64,000 nt of DNA from Nissolia schottii (taxonomy: Eukaryota > Streptophyta > Magnoliopsida > Fabales > Fabaceae), in assembly GCA_003254905.1 (NCBI GenBank), contig QANU01097513.1:54638-118637 (forward strand), written 5' to 3'. Under the pieces are notes generated by a model. It saw nothing but the letters and a program-made list of their open reading frames with translations, made no database searches and was not told the DNA's origin. Below, piece after piece: positions 23,961 to 35,537 of the stretch; within the stretch, counting starts at the first letter, position 1; each line of letters opens with the position of its first letter. Both the position numbers and the translations under genes were made by a program.

Positions 23961-25078
23961 AACTTTGGTTGAGACAGAAGGATGGTGGAGGGTTTCCTGA
24001 ATGAGTGTTTTGTTGTTCCCCGGGCGGGTACTAGCTAACTTGGAGAGTGTCAGCGCGTTCATTTTCCTTATGCGGGACATGTATTGTAGCTTTCAAAGGA
24101 GGCCAACATTTTCTTTACTGACCCCAGATACTATTGTAGGTGAGTGTCCTTGGCCTTGATAATCTCCTTTTACTTATGCTACTAGAGTTTGGGAATAGTT
24201 GCAGACAATTAGGTTTCTTGCTTCCACATCCTTGGCTAGGTTAAGACCTGCAACCAAGGCTTCGTATTTCGCTTGGTTATTAGACGTTATGAAGTCGAAT
24301 TTGATAGTCATCTCAAGTTTCAACAAGTTGGGACCTTCCAGTAGTACTCTTGCCCTGCTTTAGCGGATACTTGATGCTCCGTCAACATACAGTGTCCATT
24401 GGTGTTTTTGTGGAGGCGTTGTTGCCAGTAAATTTCCCAATGAAATCAGCCATGGCTTGCGCTTTTATTGCGACCTGTGGTTCATACTGGATGTCAAATT
24501 TCAAGAGTTCTACGTATCAGGATAACATTTGTCCTACTAGATCAGGCTTGTGGAGCACTTGTTTAATGGGTTGATCTGTGTAGGACTGAAAATAATGCCT
24601 CAATCTTCTTGCTAAGTTGAGTAACGCATAGGCTAGCTTCTCCAGTTTCTGATACTTCAGTTTTGCCCCATGTAAGACTTTGATATTAAAGTAAACTGGA
24701 AGCTGCGTTTGATCATTTTCCTTTACCAGTGCGGATGCCACCGTCTCCCTGAAAGTGGAGAGATACAAAAATAATTTTTCGCATTTTTCTAGTTTTGTCA
24801 AAATAGGGGATTATGACAGATATGCCTTGAATTGGTTGAAAACTTGCTCACATTCTTCTATCTACTCAAAAGGGTTCATCTTCTTCATGAGCTTGAAGAA
24901 GGTCAAGGCTTTCTCCGCGGATGCAGCCAAAAATCTGTTCAATGAAGCGATCCTACCAGTTAGGCCCTGAACTTCCTTGATCGTGGATGGGGACCTCATG
25001 CTCACAATGGCTTCACACTTCGTGGGGTTTACTTTGATTCCGTGTTGCTTCAAATTTCTTGGCAAATTAAGAATTGTA
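23961..25078 (-). pseudogene. RT / RNase H remnant of the gypsy element, copy A
   Basis: On the minus strand, from about 25078 leftwards: the end of the reverse transcriptase (NLPRNLKQHGIKVNPTKCEA, then EVQGLTGRIASLNRFLAASA), the gypsy RNase H (KLFLYLSTFRETVASALVKE to LHKPDLVGQMLS, ending near 24517), and a second RNase H-like domain (24150-24420). Frameshifts and stops occur between these parts. Two RNase H domains in a row, the second of archaeal-like type, are a known trait of Tat elements. The RT palm, protease and gag are absent because the element is cut off at about 25078. Confidence 0.78.
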
Positions 25079-25495
25079 TTTTTTTTTTTTCCTGTTCGGT
25101 CTTTTCTCTTTTCTCTTTGGTTTTTGGACACGGAAAAGGGGAGATTTTCTCTAAATTCAAATAAAAATGCTTTAAATATATTTAGACATGAACTGAACAG
25201 GAAATCTATGTAGGATGTACTTCTTTTGGTCAACGAAATCGATGTATTCTTGTGTCATACACTTAGGCGTCAATGATGATCAAATGAACTTGGGCTCAGA
25301 AAAAAAGCCCAAACATTTTTTTGACGGAAATGTACAATTAAACTAAACCTACTTGGCCTTTGATCCAACGCCAGAATTGGCCTTGTTCGTATACAAACTA
25401 TAGATCCAATCGAACAATGCATGGCCCATGCCCGTGATCTATGAGGCCATTATCTTTACTTTTTTTACTATTAATAAATGGGTTAAGTCAAATAA
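25079..25495. repeat. Diverged copy of the flank found again at 26428-26838
   Basis: The sequence after the RT breakpoint (TTTTTCCTGTTCGGTC..) matches 26428-26838 with scattered substitutions and small indels. It ends in the gap at 25496. It is not retrotransposon coding sequence. Confidence 0.85.
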
Positions 25496-25496
25496 N

Positions 25497-26427
25497 GCCT
25501 TGATAATCTCCTTTTACCTATGCTACTATAATTTGGGAATCACTGCAGACAATTAGGTTTCTTGCTTCGACATCCTTGGCTAGGTTAAGACCTGTAACCA
25601 AGGCTTCGTATTCCGCTTGGTTATTAGAAGTTATGAAGTCAAATTTGACTGTCATCTCAAGTTGCAACAAGTTGGGACCTTCCAGTAGTACTCTTGCCCT
25701 GCTTCCGCGGATACTTGATGCTCCGTCAACATACAGTGTCCACTTGGTGGTTTCTTTGGAGGCGTTGTTGCTAGTAAATTTCGCAATGAAATCAGCCATG
25801 GCTTGCACTTTTATTGCGACCTGTGGTTCATACTAGATGTCAAATTTCAAGAGTTCTGCGTATCAGGATAACATTTGTCTTACTAGATCAGGCTTGTGGA
25901 GCACTTGTTTAATGGGTTGATCTGTGTAGGACTGAAAATAAGGCCTCAACCTTCTTGTTGAGTTGAGTAATTCAAAGGCTAGCTTCTCCAGTTTTTGATA
26001 CTTCAGTTTTGCCCCATGTAAGACTTTGCTATTAAAGTAAACTGAAAGTTGCGTTTGACCATTTTCCTTTACCAGTGCGGCTGCCACCGTTTCCCTGAAA
26101 GTGGAGAGATACAGAAATAATTTTTCGCATTTTTCTGGTTTTGTCAAAATAGGGGGTTGTGACAGATATGCCTTGAATTGGTTGAAAGCTTGCTCACATT
26201 CTTCTATCCACTCAAAAGGGTTCATCTTCTTCATGAGCTTGAAGAAAGGCAAGGCTTTCTCCGCGGATGCAGCCAAAAATCTATTCAATGAAGCGATCCT
26301 ACCAGTTAGGCCCTGAACTTCCTTGATCGTGAATGGGGACCTCATGCTCACAATGCCTTCACACTTTGCAGGGTTTGCTTTGATTCTGTGTTGCTTCAAA
26401 TTTCTTGGCAAATTAAGAATTGTATTG
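25497..26427 (-). pseudogene. RT / RNase H remnant of the gypsy element, copy B
   Basis: A second copy of the block at 24180-25078, lying between the gaps at 25496 and 27370. The second RNase H domain is clearer here: WTLYVDGASSIRGSRARVLL and SNNQAEYEALVTGLNLAKD at 25518-25808. It is followed (right to left order RT, RNase H, second RNase H) by an uninterrupted RT-RNase H frame at 25863-26427 containing SLNRFLAASAEKALPFFKLM and FNSKVLHGAKLKYQKLEKLA. It is cut at the same RT position as copy A and joined to the same non-TE flank. Confidence 0.82.
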
Positions 26428-27369
26428 TTTTTTTTTTCCTGTTCGGTCTTTTCTCTTTTCTCTTTGGTTTTTGGACACGGAAAAGGGGAGATTTTCTCTA
26501 AATTCAAATAAAAATGCTTTAAAATATATTTAGATATGGACTGAACAGGAAATCTATGTAGTATGTACTTCTTTTTGGTCAACGAAATCGATGTATTCTT
26601 GTGTCATACACTTAGGCGTCAATGATGATTAATGAACTTGGGCTCAGAATAAAAGCCCAAACATCTTTTTGATGGAAATAAGAATCTGAACAATTAAATT
26701 AAACCTACTTAGCCTTTGATCTAACGCCAGAATTGGCCTGGTTCGTATACAAACTATAGATCCAATCGAACAATGCATGGCCCATGCCCATGATCTATGA
26801 GGCCATTATCTTCACCATTTTTACTATTAATAAATGGGTTAAGCCAAAATAAATATCCTTTGATCACAACTTTTAAACCATTATACCCTTTCATTTAAAA
26901 GCACAAAATTATCTATTTCAATTTTTGAATCCTATTATTTTAGTCATTTTACTTTTTCACTTATGAGTGAAAGTAGAACTCTGTATAAACAGCTTCTAAC
27001 TTTGACACTCGGGCAATACCGCTCTTTCTATTAATTGATTATGGTTTAGAGTCATATTTTTATAAGTGATATTTGTTGCATATGAAAATGGTTCATATAC
27101 GATCTCCACAATTTTCTTTAATTTTCAATAAAGATGTTTAAAAGGTTTCAATTACTGTTGGTCACAATTTAAAGGTTTTAAATATATCGTACACATATAC
27201 TTTTTCATGGTTATCTTTCATCAACAATTTTGTCATTTTATATCTCTTATTGCAATTATTTGAAACCGTCTATGAGCAGTTTCCAACTTTGCTTGCCAGG
27301 GAGTACCACTCCTCTAGTTTGAAATAATTCCCGAACAATTACATTATAAAAGTATGAAATTTATAATGA
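26428..27369. repeat. 942-bp segment repeated exactly after the gap at 27370
   Basis: Base for base the same as 27371-28312 in every stretch I compared, at a constant offset of 943. The sequence is AT-rich and non-coding, and it follows the RT breakpoint of copy B. This is best read as an unmerged overlap of two contigs. Confidence 0.9.
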
Positions 27370-27370
27370 N

Positions 27371-28312
27371 TTTTTTTTTTCCTGTTCGGTCTTTTCTCTT
27401 TTCTCTTTGGTTTTTGGACACGGAAAAGGGGAGATTTTCTCTAAATTCAAATAAAAATGCTTTAAAATATATTTAGATATGGACTGAACAGGAAATCTAT
27501 GTAGTATGTACTTCTTTTTGGTCAACGAAATCGATGTATTCTTGTGTCATACACTTAGGCGTCAATGATGATTAATGAACTTGGGCTCAGAATAAAAGCC
27601 CAAACATCTTTTTGATGGAAATAAGAATCTGAACAATTAAATTAAACCTACTTAGCCTTTGATCTAACGCCAGAATTGGCCTGGTTCGTATACAAACTAT
27701 AGATCCAATCGAACAATGCATGGCCCATGCCCATGATCTATGAGGCCATTATCTTCACCATTTTTACTATTAATAAATGGGTTAAGCCAAAATAAATATC
27801 CTTTGATCACAACTTTTAAACCATTATACCCTTTCATTTAAAAGCACAAAATTATCTATTTCAATTTTTGAATCCTATTATTTTAGTCATTTTACTTTTT
27901 CACTTATGAGTGAAAGTAGAACTCTGTATAAACAGCTTCTAACTTTGACACTCGGGCAATACCGCTCTTTCTATTAATTGATTATGGTTTAGAGTCATAT
28001 TTTTATAAGTGATATTTGTTGCATATGAAAATGGTTCATATACGATCTCCACAATTTTCTTTAATTTTCAATAAAGATGTTTAAAAGGTTTCAATTACTG
28101 TTGGTCACAATTTAAAGGTTTTAAATATATCGTACACATATACTTTTTCATGGTTATCTTTCATCAACAATTTTGTCATTTTATATCTCTTATTGCAATT
28201 ATTTGAAACCGTCTATGAGCAGTTTCCAACTTTGCTTGCCAGGGAGTACCACTCCTCTAGTTTGAAATAATTCCCGAACAATTACATTATAAAAGTATGA
28301 AATTTATAATGA
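27371..28312. repeat. Second instance of the 942-bp segment
   Basis: Matches 26428-27369. It starts directly after the 'n' at 27370 with the same ten T residues and then runs on into unique sequence after 28312. Confidence 0.9.
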
Positions 28313-30585
28313 ATTTCATTGAAATTGTTATTTTAACTCATGATACATTAGAAATTGTGGCGACTCACAACTTATATGCCTCAAGTGTAAATTTTGTTAA
28401 GATCTCATCTAATAATAAATAAGTTATAAGCTAATACTATATTACATACCAAACAATTAGAAATAGCCAAATACGATATATCTTGCCTATATGATATGTC
28501 TCAAGAGAAATGCTATGTGTATAATTTAAAATTTGTCAATTATTATACATTCCGCTCTCCCTAATACGTGTTTCTTTTCCTTTTCTTCATATTATTTATT
28601 TTTTTCTCTTATTCCCCAATCTCTCTCCATTTTTTTTTCATTTTCATCTTGTTCTTTATGAATCCCATAATTTTCATTTTCGTTTTCATCATATTAATTA
28701 TTTTTGGTTTTTCAAAAATTTGTGCATGTGTGTACGAAAGTTTGTGCAAGTTTATTCAAAAGTTTGTGTATGTGAGCACACAAGTTTTCTTATTCATCTT
28801 CGATTTTGTTTACATTTTCGTCATTTATTTTATTGTTAAAAAGTTTGTGCACACTAATTCAAAAGTTCGTGCATATGCTTTAAAATATTTGTGCATGATA
28901 TATAATCAGTCTATGCACTTAAAGTGTGAGTGAGGGAGATGAAGAGAAAGTACAACAATTACTTTTCGCTATTTAATGCGTTGAAAAATTTTGTGCACGT
29001 ATATGCAAAAATTTGTGCACTCAAACAACGTTTTTTTATTGAGACAAGACAAAAGTACTATTTGTTTACTAAGACAGACTCAAAAAAGAAAATTTGTGTA
29101 TTTTCTGTCTTGTCTCTATTAAACAAAGAATATATAAATACGAATAAATGTGTTTTGTATACTGTCACTAAATAGAACACAAAATTGAGTTGTATGTCTC
29201 TGTATTTCAGTGTTATCTCAACAATAAAACACAACTTCAATGTCACGTATGCCACGAATTGGCAATAAGGTAACAACATTTAAATTGTATTCCTAACCAT
29301 ACTCCTAGCAGCGCCGTATATATATATATATATCAGGTCTTCATATGGTTCACATATGTCTCATGGCTTCTGTGACTCTATGCCATTGATGACCATTGTT
29401 TTAATGCAACCGCTTGTAATATGATTGGTGGTTTGTACAATGGCATCACAATTCACACGGATAATAGAATTAAGAAATTGTCAAATTATAGTGATTAACT
29501 ACACACTAACAACAACTACCATCATGATTTAGCAATTCTTGAGTTTTTATAGGCTCACATGGTATAATTGTTTTTACATTATGCATAGAAATTAATCTAA
29601 TTACAAAATAAATCAATAATAGAATGATGATTAATAAAACATAGGTTATTCATTCCGCACGTAAGTTTTTATAAGGATGCCGACATTTCTTTATATTTCA
29701 ATTGCTATGATTTATTTTGATATTTAAAATAATAAGTAATTAAATTTAGTAGTACACATAATTAATTCTTAGCCATAAATAACTATAAAATATTGATACC
29801 TTAAATTTGATGGAGTATAACTTTACCAAAATAATCTATTACTATTAATAAAAAGGATATACCAAAATAATTGCTTTCTATATCCAATTTTATGTTTTCA
29901 AAATTACCCTTGGCAAAGTAGTTCTCATGCTAGTGTTTTTTCCTCCTTTTAAAAACTGTTTCCTTTTTTATTTTTAATTATTTTAAAAATTATTAACAAT
30001 TCCCTACCTCCTATTTTCTTTGACCTTATTCTCTATGCTCAATACTTGACAGACACAAAGTATTTTACTTGTCAAAACTGCTAGTAATAATGAAAATTTT
30101 ATAAAAATAAAACAAGCAAAAATACATATTCCTCAAATAGATCATTTGTAAAGTTGTTCCAAAAATAAACATTTCTTTCGTATAAAGGGAGACGCTTTAA
30201 ATCGGCTCTTGTGTATCCCAAATTTTCTTTTTCTTTTTTTATTTTTTAATTAAAAATTAATTTAAATTGATTTCTACTTTTTTTTAAAAAAAATAGAAAT
30301 AGATTTAAATCAACTGTAACATGTTACCAAATTTGAGATTTTTTTATTTAAGATCTAGGGTGCATATTACCACATTTGATAAATAAAAAATAGTCAAATT
30401 TAGTGACACGTTACTTCAGACGTCGATTTAAATTGACTTCTAATTAAAAAAAATGGAATATACATAAGTTAATAAAAATCAATTTCTTTATATAAAAAAA
30501 AGTTAGGAACAACTTTACTAATGGTGTATTTTTGTTTATTTTATTTTTGAAAATTTATTCAGTAATAATATTATAAAATAAAATA
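28313..30585. other. AT-rich intergenic sequence
   Basis: Over 2 kb of very AT-rich DNA. It includes a T-rich frame at 28568-28933 of low complexity (mostly Phe and Ile, not a convincing protein) and a TA run near 29318-29332. No gene is recognised. Confidence 0.55.
28709..29022. repeat. Degenerate repeat of AAAATTTGTGCA-type motifs
   Basis: The core TTTGTGCA or a near variant, usually preceded by AAAA or AAAG, recurs about eight times (for example near 28719, 28739, 28763, 28841, 28866, 28890, 28990 and 29012). Spacing is uneven, often 20-30 bp. It looks like a decayed tandem repeat. Confidence 0.55.
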
Positions 30586-30707
30586 AACGGTAGTCTATGA
30601 GAGAATCCAAAAAATAAAAAATAAAAATGTAACGTATCAAAAGTTAGAAAAAGTAATTTCAAAAGAAGGAAAAACAGATTTTAGAGCCACGAAAACTAGC
30701 CGTTACA
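30586..30707 (+). promoter_or_regulatory. MSA-like elements (AACGG core) before the TPX2-like gene
   Basis: TAGCCGTTACA at 30697-30707 is TGTAACGGCTA on the minus strand, close to the mitosis-specific activator consensus with its AACGG core. A second core (AAACGGTA) lies at 30585-30592. Both are within 250 bp of the ATG at 30828. MYB3R factors use such sites in G2/M genes. Activity here is inferred. Confidence 0.45.
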
Positions 30708-30827
30708 AACAGAAGGCCAAAAACCCTCACAACAACGTTCTTTTCTTCTTCACTGCAGAAACAAACACAGTTGTCACACACACGCACTCTCTTCCAATCT
30801 CCGACCGAACCGATCTCATTTTTTCCG

Positions 30828-33280
30828 ATGGAAACTGCCACCAAGAACGGCGGAGCAGCCACGACGACTCCTACAACAAAGGACCGATCCAAGAACCGAG
30901 AAAACTACGCCGAAAACCTAAACCCTAACAACAATCAATCCCCAATTCCCAAGCCTTGTTCTTCGTTTACTTCTTCGCCCGTTGTTTCGAACAAGTCTTG
31001 TTCGAAATCTCAGAAGAAATCAGCGCAACCAGCAACGAAGAACACCAATCAAATTGTGAATTCGCCGCAGAACAAGATCCGGCAGAGGAAGTTTGTCGTG
31101 GCGAAGAAGAAGAACACACAGAACAATAACAAGAACGAAAAGGGAGAGGGAGAAGGAGGTAAAAATGTTGAGGGAAAAAAGGCGCCGTTTTGCAAGTGCA
31201 AGGAGGAGAACAAGAAGAACAAGTGCCTCTGCGTTGCTTACCAGAATCTGAGGAAATCTCAGGAAGAGTTCTTCAAGAAAAGGCAACAGGAACAACAGGA
31301 GCAGCGAGATGAAGATGGAGCTAAAGAGATTGAGAGAGTGATTCAGCAAGAGGAGGAGGAAGAATTGAACGAATTGGGGGATCATGCTGTTGATTTGGCT
31401 GTGAAAAGGAGGAGGGAGAGGATGATGGAGGAGGCGAGGGAGCGCGTTCCTCAAGGCACGCCTGGGAAGGTGATGCATTTGGTGAAGGCCTTCGAGAAGC
31501 TTCTATCAGACCCCACCCCCACCGAGAAGGAACCAGATCAGGAGGATCAGAAGGAGCCTCAAGAAGAGGAAGAGGAGAAGAAGGCGAAGGAGAAAACGAA
31601 GAAAGTGTTGATGAAATGGCCACTGCAAGGGTTGCCATTTCCTAGTGAAACAACTGAGGAGAGGGTAGTTTCTGGATCTTCATTTTGTCCACCACAATGT
31701 GTTCTGACATCTGAGAACCTTGGCTTATTGGATCCGAGGGCCTCGGTTTCTTCTTCCTGGGATAGCAACCGAGGAAGGTTTGATTTGATAAACTATGACT
31801 GTAAATTATTGTTTGATTCTATTCAATTTTTTAGTGTAGCAATAATCTATTCATTGTGTTGATGTTTGTTATAATTTTAACTTGAAACTGCAGTGTGTCT
31901 AGCAGGACTTCAAATGGGGGTAGAAGAAGCAGGAGAAATGTAAGACATTTTGAGTTTTCTATTGGCAAAAAAATGCAGAGTAGTTAATGATTCTGATTCA
32001 TTAATTACGGTTTTGAATTTGGATTGATGGATTTTTTTTAGAGCTTGGAATCAACTAGCACTTTTGGGGGAAGTAGGTGGAAGAAGAAGCAGTTGAAAGT
32101 CACCAGCCAGAAACCATTCAAGCTTAGAACTGAGGTAATTTGCCTTTGCTGATGATGAATAATTTGATTGATTGGTCTTTTAGAAAGTTTAATTTCTTGA
32201 TTTTTCCCCCTCATTGACTTGGGATTTGGATAGTAACATTATGTAATGGAATGTGCCAATGCAGGAGAGGGGAAAGTTGAAAGAGGAGGAGTTTGTAAAG
32301 AAGGTACAAGAGATGGTGACCGAAGAAGAGAAGCAGAGGATACCTGTAGCACAAGGACTTCCATGGACAACAGATGAACCTGAGGTGAGGTCATTTTGTT
32401 ATCAACTCTCTACTATGTTGGGATTAAAAACACAATTCTCCAATTCAATGACGTGTTTGGTGTCATGCTTGCAATTGCTATCGTAGGTTGTTACTTAGCA
32501 TTCTTTGTTGCTACAATTTTTTCAGTGCTTGGTAAAACCTCCAGTGAAAGAAATTACAAGGCCTATTGACCTGAAGCTTCACAGTGATGTGCGGGCAATG
32601 GATCGTGCTGAGTTTGATCATCATGTAGGTGCCTGCTGTTAATTTCCTTTTTCCAATTTTACTTCATTTTAGGGTTTAGGGTGATGAGCACACTACCATT
32701 TGTTTATTTAAGTTACTGCAATTGTCCTTCATTTTGAAAATGCAAAATGTAGGAAATGGAAATTTGATGAATGTGTTGCATCATGTTAGGTTGCTGAAAA
32801 ATTGAGCTTCATAGAGCAATACAAATTGGAGAGGGAGAGGCAACAGAAGGTACACACCATTACTATCATTTCAGAGATTCCTGCAGAAATATACTAGACA
32901 TTCCTGCAGAAATATACTGTGTCCTTTGAGTTAGTGCTGATTTCTTGTATGTTATTACTCCACTAAAGTTGGCAGAAGAGGAAGAAATCAGAAGGTTAAG
33001 GAAGGAATTGGTTCCAAAAGCACAACCCATGCCATATTTTGATAGACCTTTTTTGCCAAGGAGGTAAGACTTGATCTAGCCCCTAATGAAATTCTAACGA
33101 TGGACATAAATGCTATCTGTGTCTCATTAGGTTTTTTTTTTGTGTTTTTTGCATGTGGCAAGGTCAATGAAGGATCCAACCATACCTAGGGAACCAAAGT
33201 TTCACTTGCCTCACCACAAGAAGACCAAGTGCAGCTTATCATCATGGAGTGATATGAGTTCCTACTCCTTCCTACCTTAA
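30828..33280 (+). CDS. TPX2-like microtubule-associated protein (eight exons)
   Basis: Exons 30828-31777, 31894-31939, 32042-32134, 32265-32384, 32526-32624, 32790-32849, 32969-33063 and 33163-33280 all join in frame with GT-AG introns, giving 526 residues. TPX2-family proteins bind spindle microtubules, and some activate Aurora kinase. The first 250 residues are basic and low complexity, with a Cys cluster (FCKCKEENKKNKCLCVAYQN) and long Glu/Gln/Lys coiled-coil runs. The C-terminal third is the TPX2 domain: PFKLRTEERGKLKEEEF, then KQRIPVAQGLPWTTDEPE, then LVPKAQPMPYFDRPFLPRR, ending with a short basic and Ser-rich tail. The ATG at 30828 is the first in frame. An MSA-like promoter site fits G2/M expression. 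I do not claim which TPX2-like subtype this is. Confidence 0.9.
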
Positions 33281-34139
33281 CTAAGCTTGGATAAAGATTG
33301 TTTGTTGTTGATGTTAAGAAATAATGTTCTTTTCTATCACTTCTGTGAACATTATTCAATTCTATTCATGGCAACCAATATAGTTGCACATTATTTTTTC
33401 AATTTGGCTTTGGTCAATTCTAAGATCTTTTTGTACAGTGTTTAAATAAAATCAGGAAGAATCAACTTGTTTTTTTGGGAATGGTTTAGGGTTCATTTAA
33501 CAATGAGTTGACTGAGTTATCAATTTGAGTATCAGATTTATCGATTGATTGACCAACATTGCCCAAACGCATTTGATAAGCAAAACTGCAAACTAGGCAT
33601 GAGACTTATCAATTTGAGTAGACTAAGGTATCAATTTAAACGCTAGATATGTTGACAAAGAATTGCAAGACATTGCTCTCACAAATCAGACAAGCATTAT
33701 CCAAGCTATTTACCACTCGTCCAACAATTTGATTTAAACTTAACCTTACCACCATAGGCAATCTGATATAGCAGTTTGAGTACACTAAGTTACCAATTTG
33801 AGTATCAGATCGATTGATTGACCAACATTGTCCAAATGCATCTGACGCAAACTCTAAATCTTTAATGTATTACTCGATTAGATCAAATTAAGCTAGCTAA
33901 GTAAAATTTCAACAAACTCAACATAGAATGAGGTTGGAATTAAGAGCAGAAATAAAAATTCCTTGTGGCAATAGGGCAAACTGGTTCTACACATCATTTT
34001 AATGACAGAGTCACCATTCAAAAATCCAAACTAGAATGGATACAGGACAGTAAACAAAAAAATTGTCTAGATATCTCTTCAGCAAAAAAACAAATCCTAG
34101 AGGCATAAATCTCCATCAGTTCTCAATAGCATGGCATTT
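33281..34139. other. Convergent 3' region between the TPX2-like gene and RPS19
   Basis: The two genes end tail to tail here. A direct repeat of about 55 bp occurs at 33519-33576 and 33793-33844 (CAATTTGAGTATCAGAT..CGATTGATTGACCAACATTG). No other gene is seen. Confidence 0.65.
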
Positions 34140-35326
34140 TCAATGAGCAACCACAATTCGTCCCGCGACTTGGTCAAGATCCCTTCGTCCACTAGAAGTT
34201 ATTCTCCTACCTCTGCAATACAAAAAACCATAATTAGTTGAATGCAAATGTGATAATCAGAAGGTTCCACGGCCATTTTTTGGCATTGTAGATTGTAACA
34301 CAAACTTACCCTTTTGGATCAACCTCAATAATGTTCATAATTTGCAGCTGTTGCAGAATATGTCTGGCAACAGCGCCACTGCTCTCACAGAAATGTGGGG
34401 GGCGGCTTCCATTCCTCTTGCTGCCACCGTAGATCCTCTTAAAGGCGCCAACACCAAGACCACCTCTCAGATAGATCTTCCTTGCCATAGAGGCTGTAAC
34501 CGAGATTGAACTCAATTAATCTAACAATATATATCATATACACACAGTTGCCATCATATATATCTATCTATGCTAGCACATTGAATCCTAAGTAGTAGAC
34601 TCACCAGCTCTAACATAATACCAATCAGGATCATAGGGAGCGAGTTCTTTAAATCTCGCAGTTTTTACAATATCTGTCCACTCAGGAAGCTCTACCTGTT
34701 CAAGTTCAAAAACAAGTTAGAAACAATAATTGTTAGAGGAATCTTCAGGTGCAATGAAACTGTAAAAAAAAATCAACAATTTAGCAATTGGCGACGGATT
34801 TTTAGAGACAGAAACTTGCTTTCAGCAACTACATCAAGATGAAATTAATTGACAATAATAGAATCACCGCAGCAAGTAGCATTGTAGAGAGGAAGATCAA
34901 AGGAACCAAAAGCAGCTATGATGCACCACTACACAGAAAAGAAGTTTCAGCGAATAAGCTTATGTGAAATTCAGCCACATCATTTGTCAAAAAAATACGT
35001 AATCCCAGATGCAAATTGAATTTTATTAGATTGAGAAAGTGACATTAGCAGTACTCCTAATAAACTAAATCAGAAAATAATAATAATAACAACAAAAAAA
35101 ATTGACTAAAAATGGAGAAACTAAAATCAAAAACAAAAATGGGGATTCAATTAGGCACAGTGTAACAAACAAAAATCGAAACTTTGGACGACCCTTTTGA
35201 GTTGAATGCATCATGTAACCATGAAAAGAGTGTTACCTTGCCAGAACGCTTGAGGTGAGAGGAATAAGCCTTCACAAACTCGTGCGGAGAAACATCCTTC
35301 ACGGTCCTCGCAGCTGCCAGTGCCAT
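34140..35326 (-). CDS. RPS19: 40S ribosomal protein S19 (eS19)
   Basis: Four exons on the minus strand, 35326-35237, 34695-34605, 34493-34310 and 34212-34140, join in frame to 145 residues, the usual length. eS19 is part of the small ribosomal subunit head and is needed for 18S rRNA maturation. Conserved blocks include [60 protein letters not shown] and the C-terminus [15 protein letters not shown]. Methionine 35326 matches the family start ([12 protein letters not shown]); the in-frame codons upstream are leader sequence. A promoter with TATA, telo-box and site II motifs lies upstream, as expected for a ribosomal protein gene. Confidence 0.97.
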
Positions 35327-35382
35327 GGCTGAATCAGAAGAGTGTGGCAGCAACACAAAGCTTCTTCCTTTCGGTTCAAAGG

Positions 35383-35537
35383 TTTATATAGGCGTAAAGC
35401 CGTAAATCAAAATTGGCTCAATTAGGGTTTTTCTTCTCTCTCTCTCTCTGTTATTTTTTAATAAAATGACCTTTCTTTGTGTTTGACCCACTTTGGTATT
35501 GCAATTGGGCTTCAACATGTATCCATAGTTTTGGGCC
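35383..35537 (-). promoter_or_regulatory. RPS19 promoter: TATA, telo-box and site II motifs
   Basis: Upstream of the minus-strand start: TATATAAA at 35390-35383, the telo-box AAACCCTAA at 35430-35422, and TGGGCT/TGGGCC site II cores at 35506-35511 and 35532-35537. Telo-box plus site II is the known signature of plant ribosomal protein promoters. A CT run at 35436-35449 lies between them. Confidence 0.75.

Noticed and set aside
28568..28933. 121-codon Phe/Ile-rich frame that looks like a membrane protein
   Set aside because: It is a consequence of T-rich low-complexity DNA and includes the TTTGTGCA repeats. It has no homology or codon bias.
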